In this document: piece by piece, positions 51,563-63,365 of the stretch
Numbering within the stretch: position 1 is the first letter of the stretch
Layout of the letters: each line of letters opens with the position of its first letter
Source of the DNA: Inia geoffrensis
Lineage: Eukaryota; Chordata; Mammalia; Artiodactyla; Iniidae
DNA: 64,000 bases
NCBI GenBank assembly: GCA_036417435.1
Contig: CM070913.1
Location: 2,594,680 to 2,658,679, forward strand
Direction: 5' to 3'
Position numbers and translations under genes: made by a program
The notes under the pieces: model-generated
Seen by the model: only the letters and a program-made list of their open reading frames with translations
What the model was told of the DNA's origin: nothing
Database searches by the model: none

Positions 51563-52906
51563 CAGTACATCAACACTAACCCATGCCCTCTAACGTACGC
51601 CAACCCTAAGCCATTGCCGTACCCTAACCTGTACCCTAATCAATCCCCATTCCCTAACCCTAACCCTAACCCGAACCCTTAACGTGACCCTCTTCCGAGG
51701 CCTTACCCTCACCCGTGCCCTAATCGTAAGCAGTACACTAACACTAACTAGCGACCTCACACGTACGCTAAACCTTAAGCGTTGTGGTACCCTAAACTGT
51801 GCCCTAATATCTCCCCATTCCCTAACCCTAACCGTAACCCGAATTCTATCCTTGACCCTCACCCGAAACCTTACCATAACCCGTGCCCTAATCTTAAACA
51901 GAACACCAACACTAACTCGTGCCCTCACACGTACGCTAACCCTCAATCGTTGTCGTACCCTAAACTGTACCCTAATCCCTTCCCATTCCCTAACCCTAAC
52001 CCTAACCCGAATCCTAACCCTGACACTCACCTGAAGCCTTACCCTCACCCGTGCCCTAATCTTAACCAGGATACTAAAACTAACCCTTGCCCTCACACGA
52101 ACGCTAACCCTTAAGCACTGTCGTACCCTAAGCTGTACCCTAATCCCTCTGCATTTCTTAACCCTAACCCTAACCCGAATCCTAACCCTGACCCTCACCC
52201 GAAGCCTTACCCTCACCCATGCCCTAATCTTAACCAGGACACCAACACTAACTCGTGCCCTCACACGTACGCTAAACCTTAAGCGTTGTCGTACCCTAAA
52301 TTGTACCGTAATCCCTCCCCATTCCTTAACCCTAACCCTAACCCCATCCCTAAACCTGACCCACTTCCGATGCCCTACCCTAACCAATGCCCTAATCTTA
52401 ACCAGTACACAAACATTAACTCATGCCCTCAAACGTACACTAACCCTTAAGCATTGTCGTACCCTATCCTGTACCCTAATCCCTCCCCATTCCCTAACCC
52501 TAACCCTAAGCGAAACCCTGAACGTGACCCTTTTCCGAGGCCTTACCCTCATCGGTGCCGTTGTCTTAACCAGTACACCAACACTAACTCGTGCCCTCAC
52601 ACTTACGCTAACCCTTAAGCATTGTCGTACCCTAACCTGTACCCTAAACCCTCTCCATTCCCTAACCCTAACCCTAACCCGAATCCTAACCCTGACCCTC
52701 ACCCGAAGCCTTACCCTCACCCGTGACCTAATCTTAACCAGGACACCAAGACTAACTCGTGCCCTCAAACGTATGCTAACACTAAACCGCAGTGGTACCC
52801 TAACCTGTACCCTAAGCCCTCCCCATTCCCTAACCCTAACCCTAACCTGAAACCTAACCATGACACTCACCCGAAACTTTACCCTCACCCGTGTCCTAAT
52901 TTTAAC
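51563..52906 (+). repeat. HOR unit 40, complete ABCDEFGH (1344 bp)
   Basis: Markers are CCCGAACCCTTAACG in A, ACCGTAACCCGAATTC and CCATAACCCG in B, CTTAAACAGAACACC at the C head and ACCCTCAATCG in C. The set recurs only in unit 42. Confidence 0.9.
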
Positions 52907-53746
52907 CAGTACATCAACACTAACCCATGCCCTCTAACGTACGCCAACCCTAAGCCATTGCCGTACCCTAACCTGTACCCTAATGAATCCCCATTCCTTA
53001 ACCCTAACCCTAACCCTAACCCTTAACGTGACCCTCTTCCGAGGCCTTAACCTCACCCGTGCCCTAATCGTAAGCAGTACACTAACACTAACTATTGACC
53101 TCAGACGTACGCTAAACCTTAAGCGTAGTGGTACCCTAAACTGTGCCCTAATATCTCCCCATTCCCTAACCCTAACCCTAACCCGAATTCTATCCCTGAC
53201 CCTCACCCGAAACCTTACCCTCACCCGGGCCCTAATCTTAACAAGGACACCAACACTAACTCGTGCCCTCACACGTACGCTAACCCTTAATCGTTGTCGT
53301 ACCCTAAACTGTACCCTAATCCCTCCCGATTCCGTAACCCTACCCCTAACCCGAATCCTAACCCTGACCCTCACCCCAAGCCTTACCCTCACCCGTGCCC
53401 TAATCTTAACCAGGACACTAACACTAACCCTTGCCCTCACACGAACGCTAACCCTTAAGCACTGTCGTACCCTAAGCTGTACCCCAATCCCTCTGCATTC
53501 CTTAACCCTAACCCTAACCCGAATCCTAACCCTGACCATCACCCGAAGCCTTACCCTCACCCGTGCCCTAATCTTAACCAGGACACCAAGACTAACTCGT
53601 GCCCTCAAACGTACGCTAACACTAAACCGCAGCGGTACCCTAACCTGTACCCTAATCCCTCTCCATTCCCTAGCCCTAACCCTAACTTGAAACCTAACCA
53701 TGAAACTCACCCGAAACTTTACCCTCACCCGTGTCCTAATTTTAAC
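52907..53746 (+). repeat. HOR unit 41, five monomers ABC[D/G]H (840 bp)
   Basis: The D head at 53411 ends with a G-like tail and is followed directly by H at 53579, so E, F and one more monomer are absent. B has CTATTGACC and lacks the SpeI site seen in other B monomers. Confidence 0.87.
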
Positions 53747-55090
53747 CAGTACATCAACACTAACCCATGCCCTCTAACGTACGCCAACCCAAAGCCATTG
53801 CCGTACCCTAACCTGTACCCTAATCAATCCCCATTCCCTAACCCTAACCCTAACCCGAACCCTTAACGTGACCCTCTTCCGAGGCCTTACCCTCACCCGT
53901 GCCCTAATCGTAAGCAGTACACTAACACTAACTAGTGACCTCACACGTACGCTAAACCTTAAGCGTTGTGGTACCCTAAACTGTGCCCTAATATCTCCCC
54001 ATTCCCTAACCCTAACCGTAACCCGAATTCTATCCTTGGCCCTCACCCGAAACCTTACTATAACCCGTGCCCTAATCTTAAACAGAACACCAACACTAAC
54101 TCGTGCCCTCACACGTACGCTAACCCTCAATCGTTGTCGTACCCTAAACTGTACCCTAATCCCTCCCCATTCCCTAACCCTAACCCTAACCCGAATCCTA
54201 ACCCTGACACTCACCTGAAGCCTTACCCTCACCCGTGCCCTAACCTTAACCAGGACACTAAAACTAACCCTTGCCCTCACACGAACGCTAACCCTTAAGC
54301 ACTGTCGTACCCTAAGCTGTACCCTAATCCCTCTGCATTTCTTAACCCTAACCCTAACCCGAATCCTAACCCTGACCCTCACCCGAAGCCTTACCCTCAC
54401 CCGTGCCCTAATCTTAACCAGGACACCAACACTAACTCGTGCCCTCACACGTATGCTAAACCTTAAGCGTTGTCGTACCCTAAATTGTACCGTAATCCCT
54501 CCCCATTCCTTAACCCTAACCCTAACCCCATCCCTAAACCTGACCCACTTCCGATGCCCTACCCTAACCAATGCCCTAATCTTAACCAGTACACAAACAC
54601 TAACTCATGCCCTCAAACGTACGCTAACCCTTAAGCATTGTCGTACCCATTCCTGTACCTTAATCCCTCCCCATTCCCTAACCCTAACCCTAAGCGAAAC
54701 CCTGAACGTGACCCTTTTCCGAGGCCTTACCCTCATCGGTGCCGTTGTCTTAACCAGTACACCAACACTAACTCGTGCCCTCACACTTACGCTAACCCTT
54801 AAGCATTGTCGTACCCTAACCTGTACCCTAATCCCTCTCCATTCCCTAACCCTAACCCTAACCCGAATCCTAACCCTGACCCTCACCCAAAGCCTTACCC
54901 TCACCCGTGCCCTAATCTTAACCAGGACACCAAGACTAACTCGTTCCCTCAAACGTACGCTAACACTAAACCGCAGCGGTACCCTAACCTGTACCCTAAT
55001 CCCTCTCCATTCCCTAACCGTAACCATAACCTGAAACCTAACCATGACACTCACCCGAAACTTTACCCTCACCCGTATCCTAATTTTAAC
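53747..55090 (+). repeat. HOR unit 42, complete ABCDEFGH (1344 bp)
   Basis: Shares the private marker set of unit 40 at an offset of 2184 bp (13 monomers). F has CGTACCCATTCCTG, a local rearrangement of the usual CCCTATCCTG. Confidence 0.9.
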
Positions 55091-55492
55091 CAGTACATCA
55101 ACACTAAACCATGCCCTCTAACGTACGCCAACCCTAAGCCATTGCCATACCCTAACCTGTACCCTAATCAATCCCCATTCCCTAACTTTAACCATAAACC
55201 TAACCCTTAACGTGACCCTCTTCCGAGGCCTTACCCTCACCCGTGCCCTAATCGTAAGCAGTACACTAACACTAACTAGTGACCTCACACGTACGCTAAA
55301 CCTTAAGCGTTGTGGTACCCTAAACTGTGCCCTAATATCTCCCCATTCCCTAACCCTAACCCTAACCCGAATTCTATTCCTGACCCTCACCCGAAACCTT
55401 ACCCTCACCCGTGCCCTAATCTTAACCAGGAAACCAACACTAACTTGTGCCCTCACACGTACTTTAACCCTTAATCGTTGTCGTACCCTAAA

Positions 55493-55600
55493 CTAAACCC
55501 TAATCCCTCCCCATTCCCTAACCCTAACCCTAACCCTAACCCTAAACTGTACCCTAATCCCTCCCCATTCCCTAACCCTAACCCTAACCCGAATCCTAAC
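55493..55600 (+). repeat. 54-bp tandem duplication (nine hexamers) inside a C monomer
   Basis: The block at 55493-55546 is repeated at 55547-55600. Both copies contain CTAATCCCTCCCCATTCCC followed by the telomeric core. The gain is exactly nine hexamers, so register is kept. Confidence 0.85.
55516..55545 (+). repeat. Longest perfect telomeric run noticed (five CCCTAA)
   Basis: Five uninterrupted CCCTAA hexamers at the join of the 54-bp duplication. Other cores in the window have three or four. Confidence 0.85.
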
Positions 55601-56488
55601 CCTGACCCTCACCCGAAGCCTTACCCTCACCCGTGCCCTAATCTTAACCAGGACACTAACACTAACCCATGCCCTCACACGAACGCTAACAATTAAGCAC
55701 TGTCGTACCCTAAGCTGTACCCTAATCCCTCTGCATTCCTTAACCCTAACCCTAACCCGAATCCTAACCCTGACCCTCACCCGAAGCCTTACCCTCACCC
55801 GTGCCTTAATCTTAACCAGGACACCAACACTAACTCGTGTCCTCACACGTACGCTAAACCTTAAGCGTTGTCGTACCCTAAATTGTACCCTAATCCCTCC
55901 CCATTCCTTAACCCTAATCCGAACCCCATCCCTAAACCTGACCCACTTCCGATGCCCTACCCTAACCAATGCCCTAATCTTAACCAGTACACAAACACTA
56001 ACTCATGCCCTCAAACATATGCTAACCCTTAAGCATTGTCATACCCTATCCTGTACCCTAATCCCTCCCCATTCCCTAACCCTAACCCTAAACGAAACCC
56101 TGAACGTGACCCTTTTCCGAGGCCTTACCCTCATCGGTGCCGTTGTCTTAGCCAGTACACCAACACGAACTCGTGCCCTCACACTTACGCTAACCCTTAA
56201 GCATTGTCGTACCCTAACCTGTACCCTAATCCCTCTCCATTCCCTAACCCTAACCCTAACCCGAATCCTATCCCTGACACTCACCCGAAGCCTTACCCTC
56301 ACCCGTGTCCTAATCTTAACCAGGACACCAAGACTAACTCGTGCCCTCAAACGTACGCTAACACTAAACCGCAGCGGTACACTAAACTGTACCCTAATCC
56401 CTCCCAATTCCCTAAGCCTAACCCTAAACTGAAACCTAACCATGACACTCACCCGAAACTTTACCCTCACCCGTGTCCTAATTTTAAC

Positions 56489-57832
56489 CAGTACATCAAC
56501 ACTAACCCATGCCCTCTAACGTAGGCCAACCCTAAGCCATTGCCGTACCCTAACCTGTACCCTAATCAATCCCCATTCCCTAACCCTAACCCTAACCCTA
56601 ACCCTTAACGTGACCCTCTTCCGAGGCCTTACCCTCACCCGTGCCCTAATCGTAAGCAGTACACTAACACTAACTAGTGACCTCACACGTACGCTAAACC
56701 TTAAGCGTTGTGGTACCCTAAACTGTGCCCTAATATCTCCCCATTCCCTAACCCTAACCCTAACCCGAATTCTATCCCTGACCCTCACCCGAAACCTTAC
56801 CCTCACCCGTGCCCTAATCTTAACCAGGACACCAACACTAACTCGTGCCCTCACACGTACGCTAACCCTTAATAGTTGTCGAACCCTAAACTGTACCCTA
56901 ATCCCTCCCCATTCCCTAACCCTAACCCTAACGCGAATCCTAAGCCTGACCCTCACCCAAAGCCTAACCCTCACCCGTGCCCTAATCTTAACCAAGACAC
57001 TAACACTAACCCTTGCCCTCACACGAACGTTAACCCTTAAACACTGTCGTACCCTAAGCTGTACCCTAATCCCTCTGCCTTCCTTAACCCTAACCCTAAC
57101 CCGAATCCTAACCCTGACCCTCACCCGAGTCCTTACCCTCACCCGTGCCCTAATCGTAACCAGGACACCAACACTAACTCGTGCCCTCAAACGTACGCTA
57201 AACCTTAAGCGTTGTCGTACCCTAAATTGTACCCTAATCCCTCCCCATTCCTTAACCCTAACCCTAACCCCATCCCTAAACCTGACCCACTTCCAATGCC
57301 CTACCCTAACCAATGCCCTAATCTTAACCAGTACACAAACACTAACTCATGCCCTCAAACGTACGCTAACCCTTAAGCATTGTCGTACCCTATCCTTTAC
57401 CCTAATCCGTCCCCATTCCGTAACCCTAACCCTAAGCGAAACCCTGAACGTGACCCTTTTCCGAGGCCTTACCCTCATCGGTCCCGTTGTCTTAACCAGT
57501 ACACCAACACTAACTCGTGCCCTCACACTTACGCTAACCCTTAAGCATTGTCGTACCCTAACCTGTACCCTAATCCCTCTCATTTCCCTAAACCTAACCC
57601 TAACCCGAATCCTAACCCTGACTCACACCCGAAGCTTTACCCTCACCCGTGCCCTAATCTTAACCAGGACACCAAGACTAACTCGTGCCCTCACACGTAC
57701 GCTAACACTAAACCGCAGCGGTACCCTAACCTGTACCCTAATCCCTCTCCATTCCCTAACCCTAACCCTAACCTGAAACCTAACCATGACACTCACCCGA
57801 AACTTTACCCTCACCCGTGTCCTAATTTTAAC
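56489..57832 (+). repeat. HOR unit 44, complete ABCDEFGH (1344 bp)
   Basis: F carries AATCCGTCCCC and CATCGGTCCCG, and G carries CTGACTCACACC. The F-to-H part is a close copy of the one starting at 60513. Confidence 0.9.
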
Positions 57833-59672
57833 CAGTACATCAACACTAACCCATGCCCTCTAACGTACGCCAACCCTAAGCCATTGCTGTACCCTAACCT
57901 GTACCCTAATCAATCCCCGTTCCCTAACCCTAACCCTAACCCTAACCCTTAACGTGACCCTCTTCCGAGGCCTTACCCTCACCCATGCCCTAATCGTAAG
58001 CAGTACACTAACACTAACTAGTGACCTCACACGTACGCTAAACCTTAAGCGTTGTGATACCATAAACTGTGCCCTAATATCTCCCCATTCCCTAACCCTA
58101 ACCCTAACCCGAATTCTATCCCTGACCCTCACCCGAAACCTTACCCTAACTCGTGCCCTAATCTTAACCAGGACACCAACACTAACTTGTGCCCTCACAC
58201 GTACGCTAAGCCTTAATCGTTGTGGTACCCTAAACTGTACCCTAATCCCTCCCCATTCCCTAACCCTAACCCTAACCCGAATCCTAACCCTGACCCTCAC
58301 CTGAAGCCTTACCCTCACCCGTGCCCTAATCTTAACCAGGACACTAACACTAACCCTTGCCCTCACAGGAACGCTAACCCTTAAGCACTGTCGTACCCTA
58401 AACTGTACCTTAATCCCTCCCCATTCCCTAACCCTAACCCTAACCCGAATCCTAACCCTGACCCTCACCTGAAGCCTTACCCTCACCCGTGCCCTAATCT
58501 TAACCAGGACACTAACACTAACCCTTACCCTCACACGAACGCCAACCCTTAAGCACTGTCGTATCCTAAGCTGTACCCTAATCCCTCTGCATTCCTTAAC
58601 CCTAACCCTAACCCGAATCCTAACCCTGACCCTCACCCGAAGCCTTACCCTCAGCCGTGCCCTAATCTTAACCAGGACACCAACACTAACTCGTGCCCTC
58701 ACACGTACGCTAACCCTTAATCGTTGTCGTACCCTAAACTGTACCCTAATCCCTCCCCATTCCCTAACCCTAACCCTAACCCGAATCCTAACCCTGACCC
58801 TCACCCGAAGCCTTACCCTAACCCGTGCCCTAATCTTAACCAGGACACCAACACTAACTTGTGCCCTCACACGTACGCTAAGATTTAATCGTTGTCGTAC
58901 CCTAAACAGTACCCTAATCCCTCCCCATTCCCTAACCCTAACCCTAACCCGAATCCTAACCCTGACCCTCACCTGAAGCCTTACCCTCACCCGTGCCCTA
59001 ATCTTAACCAGGACACTAACACTAACCCTTGACCTCACACGAACTTTAACCCTTAAGCACTGTCATACCCTAAGCGGTACCGTAATCCCTCTGCATTCCT
59101 TAACCCTAACCCTAACCCGAATCCTAACCCTGACCCTCACCCGAAGCCTTACCCTCACCCGTGCCCTAATCTTAACCAGGACACCAACACTAACCGTGCC
59201 CTCACACGTACGCTAAACCTTAAGCGTTGTCGTACCCTAAATTGTACCCTAATCACTCCCCATTCCTTAACCCTAACCCAACCCCATCCCTAAACCTGAC
59301 CCACTTCCGATGCCCTACCCTAACCAATGCCCTAATCTTAACCAGTACACAAACACTAACTCATGCCCTCAAACGTAAGCTAACCCTTAAGCATTGTCGT
59401 ACCCTATCCTGTACCCTAATCCCTCCCCATTCCCTAACCCTAACCCTAAGTGGAACCCTGAACGTGACCCTTTTCCGAGGCCTTACCCTCATCGGTGCCG
59501 TTGTCTTAACCAGTACACCAACACTAACTCATGCCCTCACACTTACGCTAACCCATAAGCATTGTCGTACCCTAACCTGTACCCTAATCCCTCTCTATTC
59601 CCTAACCCTAACCTGAAACCTAACCATGACACTCACCCGAAACTTTACCCTCACCCGTGTCCTAATTTTAAC
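57833..59672 (+). repeat. HOR unit 45, scrambled eleven-monomer unit ABCD D C C D E F [G/H] (1840 bp)
   Basis: Monomer starts: 57833, 58001, 58169, 58337, 58505, 58673, 58841, 59009, 59177, 59343 and 59511. D and C classes recur out of order. E is two bases short (AACACTAACCGTGCC and CCTAACCCAACCCC). The last monomer is 162 bp because a G head joins an H tail with one core hexamer fewer. Confidence 0.85.
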
Positions 59673-61016
59673 CAGTACATCAACACTAACCCATGCCCTC
59701 TAACGTACGCCAACCCTAAGCCATTGCCGTACCCTAACCTGTACCCTAATCAATCCCCATTCCCTAACCCTAACCCTAACCCTAACCCTTAACGTGACCC
59801 TCTTCCGAGGCCTTACCCTCACCCGTGCCCTAATCGTAAGCAGTACACTAACACTAACTAGTGACCTCACACGTACGCTAAACCTTAAGCGTTGTGGTAC
59901 CCTAAACTGTGTCCTAATATCTCCCCATTCCCTAACCCTAACCCTAACCCGAATTCTATCCCTGACCCTCACAAGAAACCTTACCCTCACCCGTGCCCTA
60001 ATCTTAACCAGGACACCAACACGAACTTGTGCCCTCACACGTACGCTAACCCTTAATCGTTGTCGTACCCTAAACTGTACCCTAATCCCTCCCCATTCCC
60101 TAACCCTAACCCTAACCCGAATCCTAACCCTGACCCTCACCTGAAGCCTTACCCTCACCCGTGCCCTAATCTTAACCAGGACACTAACACTAACCCTTGC
60201 CCTTACACGAACGCTAACCCTTAAGCACTGTCGTACCCTAAGCTGTACCCTAATCCCTCTGCATTCCTTAACCCTAACCCTAACCCGAATCCTAACCCTG
60301 ACCCTCACACGAAGCCTTACCCTCACTCGTGCCCTAATCTTATCCAGGCCACTAACACTAACTCGTGCCCTCACACGTACGCTAAACCTTAAGCGTTGTC
60401 GTACCCTAAATTGTACCCTAATCCCTCCCCATTCCTTAACCCTAACCCTAACCCCATCCCTAAACCGAACCCACTTCCGATGCCCTACCCTAACCAATGC
60501 CCTAATCTTAACCAGTACACAAACACTAACTCATGCCCTCAAACGTACGCTAACCCTTAAGCATTGTCGTACCCTATCCTTTACCCTAATCCGTCCCCAT
60601 TCCGTAAACCTAACCCTAAGCGAAACCCTGAACGTGACCCTTTTCCGAGGCCTTACCCTCATCGGTCCCGTTGTCTTAACCAGTACACCAACACTAACTC
60701 GTGCCCTCACACTTACGCTAACCCTTAAGCATTGTCGTACCCTAACCTGTACCCTAATCCCTCTCATTTCCCTAAACCTAACCCTCACCCGAATCCTAAC
60801 CCTGACCCACACCCGAAGCTTTACCCTCACCCGTGCCCTAATCTTAACCAGGACACCAAGACTAACTCGTGCCCTCACACGTACGCTAACACTAAACCGC
60901 AGCGGTACCCTAACCTGTACCCTAATCCCTCTCCATTCCCTAACCCTAACCCTAACCTGAAACCTAACCATGACACTCACCCGAAACTTTACCCTCACCC
61001 GTGTCCTAATTTTAAC
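59673..61016 (+). repeat. HOR unit 46, complete ABCDEFGH (1344 bp)
   Basis: F has CATCGGTCCCG as in unit 44. E has CTTATCCAGGCCACTAAC and CTAAACCGAACCC. B has CTCACAAGAAACC. Confidence 0.9.
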
Positions 61017-62192
61017 CAGTACATCAACACTAACCCATGCCCTCTAACGTACGCCAACCCTAAGCCATTGCTGTACCCTAACCTGTACCCTAATCAATCC
61101 CCGTTCCCTAACCCTAACCCTAACCCTAACCCTTAACGTGACCCTCTTCCGAGGCCTTACCCTCACCCATGCCCTAATCGTAAGCAGTACACTAACACTA
61201 ACTAGTGACCTCACACGTACGCTAAACCTTAAGCGTTGTGATACCATAAACTGTGCCCTAATATCTCCCCATTCCCTAACACTAACCCTAACCCGAATTC
61301 TATCCCTGACCCTCACCCGAAACCTTACCCTAACTCGTGCCCTAATCTTAACCAGGACACCAACACTAACTTGTTCCCTCACATGTACGCTAACCCTTAA
61401 TCGTTGTCGTACCCTAAATTGTACCCTAATCCCTCCCCATTCCCTAACCCTAACCCTAACCCGAATCCTAAACCTGACCCTCACCCGAAGCCTTACCCTC
61501 ACCCGTGCCCTAATCTTAACCAGTCCACCAACACTAACTCGTGCCCTCACACGTACGCTAAACCTTAAGCGTTGTCGTACCCTAAATTGTACCCTAATCC
61601 CTCCCCATTCCTTAACCCTAACCCTAACCCCATCCCTAAACCTGACCCACTTCCGATGCCCTACCCTAACCAATGCCCTAATCTTAACCAGTACACAAAC
61701 ACTAACTCATGCCCTCAAACGTACGCTAACCCTTTAGCATTGTCGTACCCTATCCTGTACCCTAATCCCTCCCCATTCCCTAAACCTAACCCTAAGCGAA
61801 ACCCTGAACGTGACCCTTTTCCGAGACCTTACCCTCATCGGTGCCGTTGTCTTAACCAGTACACCAACACTAACTCGTGCCCTCACACTTACGCTAACCC
61901 TTAAGCATTGTCATACCCTAACCTGTACCCTAATCCCTCTCCATTCCCTAACCCTAACCCTAACCCGAATCCTAACCCTGACCCTCACCCGAAGCCTTAC
62001 CCTCACCCGTGCCCTAATCTTAACCAGGACACCAAGACAAACTCGTGCTCTCAAACGTACGCTAACACTAAACCGCAGCGGTACCCTAACCTGTACCCTA
62101 ATCCTTCTCCATTCCCTAACCCTAACCCTAACCTGAAACCTAACCATGACACTCACCCGAAACTTTACCCTCACCCGTGTCCTAATTTTAAC
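61017..62192 (+). repeat. HOR unit 47, seven monomers AB[C/D]EFGH (1176 bp)
   Basis: The left part (A, B and the C head) has GCTGTACCC, CCCCGTTCCC and GTGATACCATAAAC, as unit 45. From about 61430 it matches unit 4, including CCCTTTAGC and TCCGAGACC. Confidence 0.9.
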
Positions 62193-63365
62193 CACTACAT
62201 CAACACTAACCCATGCCCTGTAACGTACGCCAACCCTAAGCCTTTGCCGTACCTTAACCTGTACCCTAATCAAACCCATTCCCTAACCCTAACGCTAACC
62301 CTAACCCTTAACGTGACCCTCTTCCGAGGCCTTAACCTCACCCGTGCCCTAATCGTAATCAGTACACTAACACTAACTAGTGACCTCACACGTACGCTAA
62401 ACCTTAAGCGTTGTGGTACCCTAAACTGTACCCTAATCCCTCCCCATTCCCTAACCCTAACCCTAACCCGAATCCTAACCCTGACCCTCACCTGAAGCCT
62501 TACCCTCACCGTGCCCTAATCTTAACCAGGACACTAACACTAACCCTTGCCCTCACACGAACGCTAACACTTAAGCACTGTCGTACCCTAAGCTGTAACC
62601 TAATCCCTCTGCATTCCTTAACCCTAAGCCTTACCCGAATCCTAACCCTGACCCTCACCCGAAGCCTTACCCTCACCCGTGCCCTAATCTTAACCAGAAC
62701 ACCAACACTAACTCGTGCCCTCACACGTACGCTAAACCTTAAGCGTTGTCGTACCTTAAATTTTACCCTAATCCCTCCCCATTCCTTAACCCTAACCCTA
62801 ACCCCATCCCTAAACCTGACCCACTTCCGATGCCCTACCCTAACCAATGCCCTAATCTTAACCAGTACACAAACACTAACTCATGCCCTCAAACGTACCC
62901 TAACCCTTAAGCATTGTCATATCCTATCCTGTACCCTAATCCCTCCCCATTCCCTAACCCTAACCCTAAGCGAAACCCTGAACGTGACCCTTTTCCGAGT
63001 CCTTACCCTCATCGGTGCCGTTGTCTTAACCAGTACCCAACACTAACTCGTACCCTCACACTTACGCTAACCCTTAAGCATTGTCATACCCTAACCTGTA
63101 CCCTAATCCCTCTCCATTCCCTAACCCTAACCCTAAACCGAATCCTAACCCTGACCCTCACCCGAAGCCTTACCCTCACCCGTCCCCTAATCTTAACCAG
63201 GACACCAAGACTAATTCGTGCCCTCACACGTACGCTAACACTAAACCGCAGCGGTACCCTAACCTGTACCCTAATCCCTCTCCATTCCCTAACCCTAACC
63301 CTAACCTGAAACCTAACCATGACACTCACCCGATACTTTACCCTCACCCGTGTCCTAATTTTAAC
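62193..63365 (+). repeat. HOR unit 48, seven monomers A[B/C]DEFGH (1173 bp)
   Basis: Copy of unit 5 at an offset of 56811 bp, carrying the same three one-base losses and the same CCACTACATC head. Confidence 0.92.

Larger units (their letters stand above)
55091..56488 (+). repeat. HOR unit 43, ABCDEFGH with 54-bp internal gain (1398 bp)
   Basis: The C monomer at 55427 is 222 bp long and D starts at 55649. The other monomers keep 168-bp spacing. D has CTAACAATTAAGC and the G head is CTTAGCCAGTAC. Confidence 0.9.
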
